Below, piece after piece: positions 34,739 to 44,539 of a stretch of DNA of 64,000 bases. Positions within the stretch are counted from its first letter, which is position 1. Each line of letters starts with the position of its first letter. Under the pieces are notes generated by a model. It worked only from the letters and a program-made list of their open reading frames with translations, was not told the DNA's origin and did no database searches. The stretch comes from Aliihoeflea aestuarii (lineage in GTDB: Bacteria; Pseudomonadota; Alphaproteobacteria; Rhizobiales; Rhizobiaceae), in assembly GCF_024105665.1 (NCBI RefSeq), contig NZ_JAAAMK010000001.1:434001-498000 (forward strand). Direction: 5' to 3'. The position numbers and the translations under genes are program-made.

Positions 34739-37700
34739 ATGACCATCAAGCAAGCTTATCTCGATGCGTTGAACAGCGGCCGACGGCGCCGGCCCACGAC
34801 CTCGATCGATGACCTGAACAGAACGCTCGCCGCGCTGGAAACGCACATAACGCAGCGCGGGGATGCGGATGACGTTCCGGCAGCAGGGATGGCTTCCGAA
34901 CGCCTTGCGGCCGAATTCGAAACGCAGCGCCAGCGCGAGGAAAGCATCGAGGCCGCAGGCTCGATCGCCGGTGAGCTGAAGCTTTTGCGCGACGACCTCA
35001 ACGCAAAGATCGCGGCCGGGATCGAGCGCGAATTCGCCGCCGTAAAATCGCAGATCGAGGATGCGCGCGCCGCACCGGCGGCCTGCCGCGCGGACGAATT
35101 GTCGGGCGAAGTCGAGCGGCTCGGCGGCATGATCGATGCGCTTGCCGCACGCGGCAGCGAGGACAATGCTGCGCGGCTTCAGGCCGAGATGGAAACGATC
35201 CGTCAGACATTGGCGGAGCTGGCGCGCGAATCGACCCTGAAATCTGTCGAAAAGCGCTGGGACGAGCTCGACCGCCGGCTCGATGCCTTCACCGGCGCGG
35301 AACCGGAACTGATCAAGGCGATCCAGGCACGACTGGAAGAGATAAGCACGAGCGTCGCCACGCTGCCGGAACCAGGCGCGATGCACGCGCTCGACGACAA
35401 GCTGAAAATCCTCACCGCCGCGATGGACCGCTTCGCGCAGAAGGAAGGCCCGCTCGGCGACGGGGCGCTGACGCTCATTGACGAACGCCTCGACGAGATT
35501 TCCCGTGCGATCGCCGCGTCGGCAGGCGCAGGGCGCGGCCTGATCGTCGACGGCAAGCCCTTCGAGCGAATCGAGGCACGCATCGGCTCGCTCGCCAAGC
35601 AGATCGAGGAACTTGTCGAGGATCGCCCCGCTGCCGATATCGGCGAGCAGATCGCCGCCATGAGCCGGCGCATCGACGAAATCGCCGAACGCGAAACGCT
35701 GCCCGCCGAGACGGTGATGCGCCTTGCCGAGCAGATGACCCTCATCGCCGGGAAGGTCGACGCGATACCGCCCTCGCCCGACCTCTCGGAGATTTTCACC
35801 GGCGTCGAAAAACGTTTTGCCGCTTTCTCGCAGATCATCGACGAACGCAACGAGGGAGATTCGAGCCGCAGCACGCAGCTTTTTGAAGAACTGGACCAGC
35901 GCCTGACCGCGCTCACCGAGCGCCTCGAGGCCGTTCAGGCCGGTCAGTCCACCGATGCGCTGATGGCGGCGATGGACGAGCGGTTCGCAAGCTTCGCGGG
36001 CACGTTCGAAATCCGTCTCGACGGCATCTCGCAACGGCTGGAAACGACGACGGCGACGCTCGCGGCGATCGATCCGGATCTGGTGCGCAGCCTTGAAACG
36101 CAGGTCAAGAACCTGTCCGAAACCATCCAGAGCCCATCGCATGCCGGCGGCGAATTCGAGGATGTGGCTCCGCGCCTGCAACGGCTCGAACAGATCATCG
36201 CGGACAATCACGCCGTCGTTCTCGACGCGGCACGCAGCGCCGCCGAAGACGCGGTCCGCTCGATCGGCACCTCGCCCGCGCGCGACAACGACGTCGTGCA
36301 GGGTCTCGCCGACGATCTGCGGGCGCTCGAAAACCTCGCGCGCCGCTCCGATGAGCGCAACACCAAGACGTTCGAGGCGATCCACGACACGCTCCTGAAG
36401 ATCGTCGAGCGCCTCGGCGCCATGGAGCATGACGGCGTCGACGAGGAACCTGCCCGGCTGGGTATCGCGTCCGCACCGACCATGCAGGCCGATGTCGACG
36501 ATCTGGCGCTCGATGCGGATCAGGCGGAAGGCGCAACTCCGCCGTCGATCACGCGCGAACCGCTGACGGCCCGTCAGGCCGCGCGTCAGGCCGTGGAGGC
36601 CACGAAGGCGGGTCGCGCCGGTCAGTCGACCGAGACGCGCTCCATGATCGCGCGCGTCCTCGGTCGCAAGGCTAAAAACAAGCCGGAATCCGGCATCCCG
36701 GACAGTTCGGCCGCCATCGCGCCGCTTCTCGACCTCGATGCGCCGATCGACCCGGCGCTTGCCAACCAGCCGATCGAGCCGGGCCAGGGCTCGCCCGACC
36801 TCAACGCGATCATGCGCCGGGTCCGCGACGAGCGTGAGACGCCCCATAAGGACGAAAAGCCTGCCGGCGACGGCGCCAAGGCCGACTTCATCGCGGCCGC
36901 ACGACGGGCGGCGCAGGCAGCGGCGGCGGAAGCCGAAAACCTCAAATCGAACCGCTCCGGCGACGGACCGCAGCGTTTCAGCCTGTCGAAGCTTCTCAAG
37001 TCCAGAAACCGCGCATTGACGATGGGCGTCGTTGCGGTGTCGCTGGCACTCGCGGGCCTTCAGGCCGGCAGAACGTTGACCGCCGAGGACGCCATCGCGA
37101 GCGTCAATCCGGTCGAGCCTGCGGATCTTCAGACCGTAACAGAGACTGAGCCGGCCGCTGCGGAACCTGTCGCTACAAGCGTCGCAACGCCGCCGCCGGC
37201 ACCCGCGAAGGCCGACGTCAAGGCATCGACCGCAAGACCCGGTCCAACTCTGGCGGCGTTGCCGCAAAATACCGGTCCGCTCGCCGCACCTTCTGCCCCG
37301 AAGCCAGCCGCGAGCCTTCTGGACTCCGACATATCCGAGCCTGTCGCCGACGAACCCGCGGCCGCGCCGCCGACGGTTCCGCAGGAAGCAGGCAATGCCG
37401 CTCTTCGCGCAGCAGCCGAGGCGGGCGACCCGAAGGCGTTTTTCGAGATCGGCAACCGTTACGCCGAAGGGCGCGGCGTCGCCGAAGATCTGAGCACCGC
37501 GGCGGTCTGGTACGAACACGCGGCCGAGACCGGCTTTGCACCCGCCCAGTACCGGCTCGCCAACATGCTCGAAAAGGCAACCGGGGTTGAACGCGACATT
37601 CCCCGCGCCATGGAGCTTTACGAGGAAGCCGCCGCCAAGGGCAATTCCAGCGCCATGCACAATCTGGCCGTCCTTCAGGCGATGGGCGCGAACGGACGGG

Positions 37701-38221
37701 CGGACAATGCCGCCGCCGCGCGCAATTTTTCGAGGGCCGCCGAACTCGGCATCCGCGACAGCCAGTTCAATCTGGCGATTCTGGCGGCGAAGGGCGTCGG
37801 CATGAGCCAGGATTTGGTCGCCGCCTATAAATGGCTGGCGATCGTGGCAGCGTCCGGCGATACCGACGCTGCGGCCAAACGCGACGAGATCGCCGCGCTT
37901 CTCTCGGAGACGGACCTCGAAAAGGCCAGAAAGACGGTCGATCTGTGGACGCCGAAGGCGACGGATCCCGAAGCCAATGTCGTCTCGATCCCTGCCGCGT
38001 GGGGCGAGGATATGCAGACGACCGCGAGCATCGACATGGGAGAGGCCGTCAAGCGGGTGCAGGCGATTCTCAACGCCAACGGCTATGATGCAGGCGCGGC
38101 CGACGGCATCATCGGCGCGCGCACCGTCTCGGCCATTTCCGCCTTCCAGAAAGACAATAAGATGCAACCGACCGGGCGGATCGACGAACCGCTCGTGCGT
38201 GCCCTTCTGGCTCTTTCCTAG
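34739..38221 (+). CDS. podJ: PodJ-like polarity factor with Sel1 repeats and peptidoglycan-binding domain
   Basis: A 1160-aa protein. Residues 1-650 are cytoplasmic and rich in coiled coil (many DERLDEI, MDRFAQKE-like heptads); the start IDDLNRTLAALETHI resembles the N-terminus of the Agrobacterium PodJ. A Pro/Ala/Asp-rich segment follows, then a single transmembrane helix near residue 762 (MGVVAVSLALAGLQAG). The periplasmic part has an Ala/Pro linker, about four Sel1 repeats (about 880-1050, e.g. KAFFEIGNRYAEGRGVAEDL) and a C-terminal PG_binding_1 domain (RVQAILNANGYDAGAADGII). Same order as PodJ, which marks the pole. A GGAGG element precedes the start. Confidence 0.8.
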   Translation: MTIKQAYLDALNSGRRRRPTTSIDDLNRTLAALETHITQRGDADDVPAAGMASERLAAEFETQRQREESIEAAGSIAGELKLLRDDLNAKIAAGIEREFAAVKSQIEDARAAPAACRADELSGEVERLGGMIDALAARGSEDNAARLQAEMETIRQTLAELARESTLKSVEKRWDELDRRLDAFTGAEPELIKAIQARLEEISTSVATLPEPGAMHALDDKLKILTAAMDRFAQKEGPLGDGALTLIDERLDEISRAIAASAGAGRGLIVDGKPFERIEARIGSLAKQIEELVEDRPAADIGEQIAAMSRRIDEIAERETLPAETVMRLAEQMTLIAGKVDAIPPSPDLSEIFTGVEKRFAAFSQIIDERNEGDSSRSTQLFEELDQRLTALTERLEAVQAGQSTDALMAAMDERFASFAGTFEIRLDGISQRLETTTATLAAIDPDLVRSLETQVKNLSETIQSPSHAGGEFEDVAPRLQRLEQIIADNHAVVLDAARSAAEDAVRSIGTSPARDNDVVQGLADDLRALENLARRSDERNTKTFEAIHDTLLKIVERLGAMEHDGVDEEPARLGIASAPTMQADVDDLALDADQAEGATPPSITREPLTARQAARQAVEATKAGRAGQSTETRSMIARVLGRKAKNKPESGIPDSSAAIAPLLDLDAPIDPALANQPIEPGQGSPDLNAIMRRVRDERETPHKDEKPAGDGAKADFIAAARRAAQAAAAEAENLKSNRSGDGPQRFSLSKLLKSRNRALTMGVVAVSLALAGLQAGRTLTAEDAIASVNPVEPADLQTVTETEPAAAEPVATSVATPPPAPAKADVKASTARPGPTLAALPQNTGPLAAPSAPKPAASLLDSDISEPVADEPAAAPPTVPQEAGNAALRAAAEAGDPKAFFEIGNRYAEGRGVAEDLSTAAVWYEHAAETGFAPAQYRLANMLEKATGVERDIPRAMELYEEAAAKGNSSAMHNLAVLQAMGANGRADNAAAARNFSRAAELGIRDSQFNLAILAAKGVGMSQDLVAAYKWLAIVAASGDTDAAAKRDEIAALLSETDLEKARKTVDLWTPKATDPEANVVSIPAAWGEDMQTTASIDMGEAVKRVQAILNANGYDAGAADGIIGARTVSAISAFQKDNKMQPTGRIDEPLVRALLALS

Positions 38222-38251
38222 GCCGTTCTTCCGGTCATTTCGCGCAATCTC

Positions 38252-38281
38252 CGCCCGTCGTTAACGGCGGGCGCATTTTTT
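38252..38281 (+). terminator. Intrinsic terminator after the podJ-like gene
   Basis: The near-perfect hairpin CGCCCGTCG-TTAA-CGGCGGGCG is followed by CATTTTTT. It lies 30 bases after the podJ-like stop codon and isolates it from the TSUP gene downstream. Confidence 0.8.
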
Positions 38282-38396
38282 CATGCGATTGTCGATCCTG
38301 CGGTTTGACTTCGCCTCATTCAAAGCGCAAGAACGACCATGCCGCGACCCTGAAATCCAAGGGAAATTTCCTTCCCGAAGCCTGAGAGATAAGCCG

Positions 38397-39320
38397 GTGG
38401 GCATCTATCTCCCGATCGCCGAACTGTCCGTAAACATGCTGGTTATTCTCGGCATGGGATGGGCGGTCGGATTCCTGTCGGGCATGTTCGGCGTCGGCGG
38501 CGGATTCCTGATCACGCCGCTCCTCATCTTCTACAATATCCCGCCCGCAATCGCGGTCGCGACCGGTGCAAATCAGGTCGTCGCGTCTTCCGTTTCAGGC
38601 GTGCTGGCGCATGTGAAAAAGGGCACGCTCGACTTCAAGCTGGGCACGGTGCTGCTGACCGGCGGCATTTTCGGATCGACGATCGGCGTCTTCGTGTTCT
38701 CGCTTTTGCGGAATGTCGGGCAGCTCGATCTGGTCGTGTCGCTGCTCTATGTCGGCCTGCTCGGCACCGTCGGCGGGCTAATGCTGATGGAGAGTGTGCG
38801 CGCATGGCGGCGCGCGGCCGGCGGACAGGCGCCATCCTTGCGCAAGCCCGGCCAGCACAACTGGATTCACCGCCTGCCGCTGAAGATGCGCTTTCGCACC
38901 TCCAAGCTCTTCGTCAGTGTCATTCCGGTGATCGGCCTGGGCGCGGGCATCGGCTTTCTCGCCTCGATCATGGGCGTTGGCGGCGGGTTCATCATGGTGC
39001 CGGCTCTGATTTATCTGTTGAAGGTGCCGACCAACGTCGTCATCGGCACCTCGCTGTTCCAGATCATCTTCGTCGCCGCCTATACGACGATCGTGCATGC
39101 GGCGACCAACCAGACGGTCGACATCGTCCTTGCCTTCCTGCTGATGGTAGGCGGCGTCGCCGGCGCGCAATACGGTGCGAAGGCGGGGCAAAGGCTGCGC
39201 GGCGAGCAATTGCGCGCTCTGCTCGCCCTGATGGTCCTGATGGTCGCTGGCCGTCTTGCCGTCGATCTCTTCGTGCCGCCGGCGAGCCCCTATTCGCTGG
39301 CGACGATGGGAGGGCTTTGA
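38397..39320 (+). CDS. TSUP-family (TauE/SafE) membrane transporter
   Basis: A 307-aa protein with about eight transmembrane helices and two GVGGGF repeats typical of the family: SGMFGVGGGFLITPLLIFYN and SIMGVGGGFIMVPALIYLL. The start is GTG 38397 (product begins GIYLPIAELSVN after Met); the longer frame from 38283 has unlikely residues before it. TSUP members export sulphite, sulphoacetate or similar anions. It is followed immediately by a TIGR02186-type gene, its usual partner. Confidence 0.88.
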   Translation: MGIYLPIAELSVNMLVILGMGWAVGFLSGMFGVGGGFLITPLLIFYNIPPAIAVATGANQVVASSVSGVLAHVKKGTLDFKLGTVLLTGGIFGSTIGVFVFSLLRNVGQLDLVVSLLYVGLLGTVGGLMLMESVRAWRRAAGGQAPSLRKPGQHNWIHRLPLKMRFRTSKLFVSVIPVIGLGAGIGFLASIMGVGGGFIMVPALIYLLKVPTNVVIGTSLFQIIFVAAYTTIVHAATNQTVDIVLAFLLMVGGVAGAQYGAKAGQRLRGEQLRALLALMVLMVAGRLAVDLFVPPASPYSLATMGGL

Positions 39321-39321
39321 G

Positions 39322-40107
39322 ATGAGGCGCTTCCTGCCGGTCCTGCTCTTGTTTTTCTGGATCGAAAACGTCCACGCGCAGGACGCCAACGCGCCGGAAT
39401 CCTTCCAGATCGGCCTGTCCACAAACCGCGTGGCGATCTCATCGGATTTTTCGGGCGCGGACCTCACCATCTTCGGCGCGCTCGACAATGCCGATCAGGT
39501 GCTTGCGCGGCAGGGGCGCTACGACATCGTCGTCGTGCTCGAAGGCCCCGCCCGCCCCGTCACCGTGCGCAAGAAGACGCGGGTCCTCGGTGTCTGGATC
39601 AACACCCAGTCGCAAAGTTTTACCAGCGTGCCGATGTCCTACGCGGTCGCGACGACGCGGCCCATGCAGGACATCACCCAGCCGGTCATGTATCAGCGTC
39701 TGGCGCTGGGTTCCGAAAACATCTTCATGCGCGCCGTGGAAGAAGAGCAGCAGCGCAACCCCGAGAAGGTGGCCGAGTTCACCGCGGCGCTGCGCCAGCA
39801 AAAGCGCGCCACCGGCCTTTACAACGAGCGCATAGGCGGCGTGCAGTTCCTGTCACCGAGCCTTTTCCGCGCCACGCTCAGCCTTGCGCCCAACGTTCCC
39901 GTCGGCACGCACCGCGCGCGCGCTTTCCTGTTCCGCAACGGCGTCTTCGTCAAGGAAACATCGGCGCAGTTGACGATCGTGAAAGCCGGTCTCGAGCAGC
40001 GCATCTACCGAACGGCACAGGATAACGGGCTTCTCTTCGGCCTTGCCGCCGTGCTTTTGGCCATCATCACCGGTTGGCTCGGGCGAATGATCTTCAAACG
40101 CGACTGA
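39322..40107 (+). CDS. TIGR02186-family membrane-anchored protein
   Basis: A 261-aa protein with an N-terminal signal peptide (RFLPVLLLFFWIENVHAQ), a mostly beta extracytoplasmic domain (FQIGLSTNRVAISSDFSGAD) and a C-terminal transmembrane helix (LLFGLAAVLLAIITGWLGRM). This layout and the NRVAI...FSGADLTIFGAL signature match TIGR02186, a family of unknown function that is regularly encoded next to TSUP transporters. It starts one base after the TSUP stop codon, so it is presumably a partner or accessory of that transporter. Confidence 0.87.
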   Translation: MRRFLPVLLLFFWIENVHAQDANAPESFQIGLSTNRVAISSDFSGADLTIFGALDNADQVLARQGRYDIVVVLEGPARPVTVRKKTRVLGVWINTQSQSFTSVPMSYAVATTRPMQDITQPVMYQRLALGSENIFMRAVEEEQQRNPEKVAEFTAALRQQKRATGLYNERIGGVQFLSPSLFRATLSLAPNVPVGTHRARAFLFRNGVFVKETSAQLTIVKAGLEQRIYRTAQDNGLLFGLAAVLLAIITGWLGRMIFKRD

Positions 40108-40183
40108 CGCTGCGTCTGCTTATTTGAATTGAATCGGCGGGGCCGGGCTGTAGTTTCTCTCCATCAAAGGAGAGGAAACGCAC

Positions 40184-41179
40184 ATGACCAAATCCCATCT
40201 TTCCGCCGTCACGCTGAAGGGCGCCGCGATCGGAATTCTGGCCGCCTGCCTGACGCCGTTTTCGGCAATGGCGCAAACCGACTATCCCAATCAGCCCGTT
40301 ACCATGGTGGTACCCTTCCCGGCAGGCGGCACGACGGACATCCTTGGTCGAATCGTCGCCTCCGCGCTCGGCCAGCAGCTCGGCCAGAACGTCATCGTGG
40401 AGAACCGCCCCGGTGCGGGCGGCAACATCGGCAGCGCCGCGGCCTCTCAAGCGGCACCCGACGGCTACACGCTCCTGATGGGCACGGTGGGCACCCATGC
40501 GATCAATGCCAGCCTCTATCCCGACATGGCGTTCGACCCCGTTGCCGACTTCACGCCGCTGTCGCGCGTCGCCATGGTGCCGAACCTGCTCGTCGCCAAT
40601 CCCGACCAGCCGTTCACGACCGTTGCCGAAATGGTCGCCTATGCGCAGGAGAATCCGGACGAGATATTCTACGCCTCGTCCGGTAACGGGACTTCCATCC
40701 ATCTTGCCGCCGAACTGTTCAAGCAGCAGGCCGGTATCGAGATGGAACACATTCCATTCGCCGGCAGCGCCCAGGCCATGATCGGTCTCGTGGCGAACGA
40801 AGTCGGCGTCATGTTCGACAATCTGCCGTCGTCTATCCAGCATGTCAGGAGCGGCGCGCTGCGTCCCATCGCGGTGACGTCAGCGGAGCGTTCGCAGGCG
40901 CTTCCCGACATTCCGACAATCGCCGAAAGCGGATTTCCAGGCTTCGAGGCCGCATCGTGGTTCGGCCTGTTCGTTCCTGCAAATACCCCCGACCCGATCG
41001 TCGAACGTCTCAACGAAGCGATCGTGACGCTCCTCGAAGATCCCGCCGTCATCGAGCGCTTCGCCGAACAGGGCGCCGTCGCCCATTCCGAAACGTCGCA
41101 GGAATTCGCAACCTTCATCGAAAGCGAATCTGCGAAGTGGGGCGAAATCGTCGAGATTTCCGGCGCGACGGTCGACTGA
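40184..41179 (+). CDS. Tripartite tricarboxylate transporter substrate-binding protein (TctC/Bug family)
   Basis: A 331-aa secreted protein. After the signal peptide (ending ...SAMAQTDYPNQPVTMVVPF) come Bug-family motifs VVPFPAGGTTDILGRIVA, NRPGAGGNIGSAAASQAAPD and FYASSGNGTSIHLAAELF. These proteins bind carboxylates or other small acids for TctAB permeases or for sensing. No TctA or TctB genes are adjacent, so this is an orphan binding protein. An AGGAGAGG ribosome-binding site precedes the ATG. The ligand is unknown. Confidence 0.92.
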   Translation: MTKSHLSAVTLKGAAIGILAACLTPFSAMAQTDYPNQPVTMVVPFPAGGTTDILGRIVASALGQQLGQNVIVENRPGAGGNIGSAAASQAAPDGYTLLMGTVGTHAINASLYPDMAFDPVADFTPLSRVAMVPNLLVANPDQPFTTVAEMVAYAQENPDEIFYASSGNGTSIHLAAELFKQQAGIEMEHIPFAGSAQAMIGLVANEVGVMFDNLPSSIQHVRSGALRPIAVTSAERSQALPDIPTIAESGFPGFEAASWFGLFVPANTPDPIVERLNEAIVTLLEDPAVIERFAEQGAVAHSETSQEFATFIESESAKWGEIVEISGATVD

Positions 41180-41188
41180 CACATGACA

Positions 41189-41210
41189 GGGCGGATCGAA
41201 AGATCCGCCC
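41189..41210. terminator. Hairpin between convergent TctC-type gene and pdeM
   Basis: GGGCGGATC-GAAA-GATCCGCCC is a perfect 9-base stem with a stable tetraloop. It is placed between two convergent genes and so may terminate both. The U-tract is weak on either side (GTTCCATTTC on the plus strand), which lowers confidence. Confidence 0.65.
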
Positions 41211-41218
41211 GTTCCATT

Positions 41219-41938
41219 TCAGTCTGCGTGAAGCAGCCGGCGGTTCATCGGATAAAGCCGACCGTCGCCCATCATGTAGGCGACGAGATTGTCCGGGCAG
41301 AACATGTCCGAAAAGGCACGATCGAGCACGTTGAGCGCGCCGGTGAATGCGCCGAATGCCGGCATGATCAGCCGTGCCCCGTCGCTGGCGAAGCAGCGGC
41401 GGCGCACCGAGCGGCCACGCTGGACGATGCGCGCACCGGGATGCAGGTGCCCGGCGATCTCGCCCGCAAGCCGCCCCTTCGATGGTTCATGACGGAAGAC
41501 CAGTGGGCCGACGGCGAGTTCCGAAACGGTGCCGCCCGGAAGGTCCGCCGGCTTTTCCGGGTCGTGGTTGCCGGCCACCCAGATCCAGTCGCGACCGCGC
41601 ATGAGTTCCAGAAGGCGGGTGCGATAAATGTCCGGCATCCGTGCCGCGCCGCCGACATCGTCGAAACTGTCGCCGAGCGAGACGACGATCTTCGGACGAT
41701 AATCCTCGATCACGCCTGCCAGCTTTTCGAGTGTCGCACCCGTGTCATAAGGCGGAAGAAGCCAGCCGCGGCGTGCATGGCGCGAACCTTTTTCAAGGTG
41801 CAGATCGGAGACAGCGAGAAGGCCGATTTCTGGAAAATGGATCGCGCCGCGTACATCGCAGACCATGCGCTCGCCCGCGACCACGCTTTCGCTGGTTGCC
41901 GAAAAGCGGCTTGCGTGGTCTCGGGCAGTCGCAGTCAT
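41219..41938 (-). CDS. pdeM: Ligase-associated DNA damage response endonuclease PdeM
   Basis: A 239-aa calcineurin-like phosphoesterase. Metal-binding motifs are AVSDLHLEKGSRHARRG (D.H), IVVSLGDSFDD (GD) and WVAGNHDPEKP (GNH), with a later H in VFRHEPSKG and GHLHPG. It forms an operon with the Lhr-like helicase through a four-base overlap. In the known four-gene cluster (ligase, helicase, exonuclease, PdeM) the protein is a nuclease for DNA-damage repair. Confidence 0.93.
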   Translation of the reverse strand: MTATARDHASRFSATSESVVAGERMVCDVRGAIHFPEIGLLAVSDLHLEKGSRHARRGWLLPPYDTGATLEKLAGVIEDYRPKIVVSLGDSFDDVGGAARMPDIYRTRLLELMRGRDWIWVAGNHDPEKPADLPGGTVSELAVGPLVFRHEPSKGRLAGEIAGHLHPGARIVQRGRSVRRRCFASDGARLIMPAFGAFTGALNVLDRAFSDMFCPDNLVAYMMGDGRLYPMNRRLLHAD

Positions 41939-44457
41939 CGGGTTCCCATGGCTTCGTCGATCAGGCTTTCGGCGGTTTCACCCAGAAGCACGTCATCGGC
42001 TTCGCCCGGCACGCGCTCCTTTCCGATCTCCAGCATGATCGGGACGGCCAGCGGCGAAATGCGTTCGAGTTGCTTATGCACGATTCGTCCCCTGATGCGC
42101 GAGAGCATCTCGGCAAGCCTCCTGACATCGAGCAGCCCCGATGCCGCGTCGGTTCGCGTTGCCTGAAGGAGAATATGGTCAGGATCGTGGCTGCGCAGCA
42201 CGTCGTAGATCAAATCGGCCGAGACGGTCACCTGCCGCCCGGTCTTCTCCTTGCCGGGGTGGCGACGCTCGATCAGACCCGCGATCACCGCACAATTGCG
42301 GAAGGTGCGCTTCAGAAGCCAGCTATCGGCAAGCCACGCGTCGAGATCGTCGCCCAGCATGTCCTCGTCGAACAGGTCGGCAAAGGTCAGTTCGCCCGAA
42401 CGGTGCATCTCGCCCATGTCGCGCAGGCCCCATATCGCCATCGAATAGTCGGTCGCCACGAACCCCATCGGCCGTGCGCCGCCGCGTTCCATACGGCGGG
42501 TAAGCAACATGCCGAGCGTCTGGTGCGCAAGACGACCGGCGAAGGGATAGGCGACGAGATAGAAGCGTTTGCCGCGCGGAAACGTCTCGATCAGAAGATC
42601 GTCGCGGCCGGGCAGCAGCGATTTCAGCTTCTGAAGCGTCAGCCATTCGGCAACCTGCGGGGGCAGGCTCTTCCAGCGCCTGGGGTCCGCCAGAATCGCG
42701 CGTACCTCGCTTGCCAGATAGGTCGACAGCGGGAATTTCGATCCGCCATAGGCCGGCACGAAGGCGTCCGCACCCGGCGCGTGGGACACATAGGCTTCGT
42801 TCTCGCGGATGCCTTCGAAGCGGACCACCATTCCGGCGAAAATGAACGTGTCGCCCTGCTTGAGCGTCTCGATGAAATATTCCTCGACTTTGCCGAGCGC
42901 GCCACCGCCCATCAGCCGCCCCCTGCCCCTCTTGCCGACAAGGCGCAGATTGAGCATCGGCGCCTCGACGATGGTGCCGACATTGAGCCGGTATTGCTGC
43001 GCGACCGACGGGTGCGAGACGCGCCACCGGCCGTCCTTCGTCTGCCGGATGCGGGCAAAGCGCTCATAGGTTTTCAGCGCATAACCGCCGGTCGCTACGA
43101 AATCGACGACGCGGTCGAAGGTTTCGCGGGTCAACGCCGCATAGGGCGAGGCGGATATGATCTCCTCGTAAAGCTCGTCGGCGTCGAACGGTTCGGCGCA
43201 GGCCATGCCCATGACGTGCTGGGCAAGAACGTCCAGCCCGCCCTCGCCGATCGGCGGCGTATCCTGCGCACCCAGATAATTCGCTTCGAGCGCCGCGCGG
43301 CATTCGAGCACCTCGAAGCGGTTCGCCGGCACCAGAATGGCGCGGCTCGGCTCGTCCATACGGTGATTCGACCGGCCGATGCGCTGCGCCAGACGGCTCG
43401 CGCCCTTCGGCGCGCCGACATGAACGACGAGATCGACGTCGCCCCAGTCGATGCCGAGATCGAGCGTGGAGGTGGCGACGATGGCGCGCAGGCTGTTGGT
43501 CTCCATCGCCTTTTCCACGCGGCGGCGCTGGGCGACATCGAGCGAGCCGTGATGAAGCGCGATCGGCAGATTGTCTTCGTTGGCGTGCCACAGTTCCTGA
43601 AACAGGAATTCGGCCTGGCTGCGCGTGTTGACGAACAGAAGCGTCGTCTTGTGATCGAGGATCGACTGGTAGATTTCCGGCACCGAATAGCGCGCCGAAT
43701 GCCCCGCCCATGGCACGCGCTCGACCGAATCCAGAATGGTAATTTCCGGCTTCGCGCCGCCTTCCACCGTGATGAGTTCTGCCATCCTACCGGGCGGGTT
43801 CTGATTGACCAGCCAGCGGCGCAACTGGTCCGGCTCGGCGACTGTGGCCGACAGGCCGATTGTGCGCAGATCCGGCACGAAGCGGCGAAGGCGCGCGAGC
43901 GCCAGCGACAGGAGCTGACCGCGCTTGGAGGTGACGAGCGAATGCAGTTCGTCAAAAACCACGAACCGCAGATCGGCAAAAAAGCGCTCTGCATCCTTCG
44001 AGGCCAGAAGCAGCGACAATTGCTCCGGCGTCGTCAGGAGGATGTCCGGCGGCATCTGGCGCTGACGCTGGCGCTTGGACGATGGCGTGTCGCCGGTGCG
44101 CGTCTCGATGGCGATTGGCAGCGCCATTTCCGTCACTGGCTTCGTCAGATTGCGCTCGATATCGACGGCCAGCGCTTTCAGCGGCGAGATGTAGAGCGTG
44201 TGGACGCCGCGCCCCGCTGCTCCGGGCTTGCGCTTTCCGCGCTGCGCCAGATCGACCAGCGAGGGCATGAAGCCGGCCAGCGTCTTGCCCGCGCCCGTCG
44301 GTGCGATCAGGAGAACCGAACTGCCGGCTTCCGTGCGCGCCAGAAGGTCGAGCTGATGGTCACGCGGTTGCCAGCCCCGCGCGGCGAACCAGCGCGAAAA
44401 GGCTTCGGGCAGTGCGGTCGCGCCATGGAGCGAGCGGTCGTCATGCGGCTTGTTCAC
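41935..44457 (-). CDS. Ligase-associated DNA damage response DEXH-box helicase (Lhr-like)
   Basis: An 840-aa SF2 helicase. Motif I is IAPTGAGKTLAGFMPSL, motif II is VVFDELHSL (DELH), motif III GLSATVAEPDQL, and motif VI RLAQRIGRSNHR. The long C-terminal half follows the Lhr-core pattern. It is divergent from the exonuclease gene at 44540 and overlaps pdeM by four bases. These helicases work with the associated ligase and nucleases in a damage response distinct from NHEJ. Confidence 0.94.
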   Translation of the reverse strand: MNKPHDDRSLHGATALPEAFSRWFAARGWQPRDHQLDLLARTEAGSSVLLIAPTGAGKTLAGFMPSLVDLAQRGKRKPGAAGRGVHTLYISPLKALAVDIERNLTKPVTEMALPIAIETRTGDTPSSKRQRQRQMPPDILLTTPEQLSLLLASKDAERFFADLRFVVFDELHSLVTSKRGQLLSLALARLRRFVPDLRTIGLSATVAEPDQLRRWLVNQNPPGRMAELITVEGGAKPEITILDSVERVPWAGHSARYSVPEIYQSILDHKTTLLFVNTRSQAEFLFQELWHANEDNLPIALHHGSLDVAQRRRVEKAMETNSLRAIVATSTLDLGIDWGDVDLVVHVGAPKGASRLAQRIGRSNHRMDEPSRAILVPANRFEVLECRAALEANYLGAQDTPPIGEGGLDVLAQHVMGMACAEPFDADELYEEIISASPYAALTRETFDRVVDFVATGGYALKTYERFARIRQTKDGRWRVSHPSVAQQYRLNVGTIVEAPMLNLRLVGKRGRGRLMGGGALGKVEEYFIETLKQGDTFIFAGMVVRFEGIRENEAYVSHAPGADAFVPAYGGSKFPLSTYLASEVRAILADPRRWKSLPPQVAEWLTLQKLKSLLPGRDDLLIETFPRGKRFYLVAYPFAGRLAHQTLGMLLTRRMERGGARPMGFVATDYSMAIWGLRDMGEMHRSGELTFADLFDEDMLGDDLDAWLADSWLLKRTFRNCAVIAGLIERRHPGKEKTGRQVTVSADLIYDVLRSHDPDHILLQATRTDAASGLLDVRRLAEMLSRIRGRIVHKQLERISPLAVPIMLEIGKERVPGEADDVLLGETAESLIDEAMGTR

Positions 44458-44539
44458 GGCAAAGATGTAGCGCCGGGCAAGGCGATGGCCAAGCGGGCCG
44501 CCTTTCCGGCGCGGTGAAAATTCCTATCTGATAGCGTGC

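Noticed and set aside
34616-38167. Very long open frame (about 1180 codons) on the minus strand opposite the podJ-like gene
   Set aside because: It follows from codon bias of the GC-rich coiled-coil gene on the plus strand; the translation is Arg/Gly-rich without domains, while the plus-strand product has clear TM, Sel1 and PG-binding domains.
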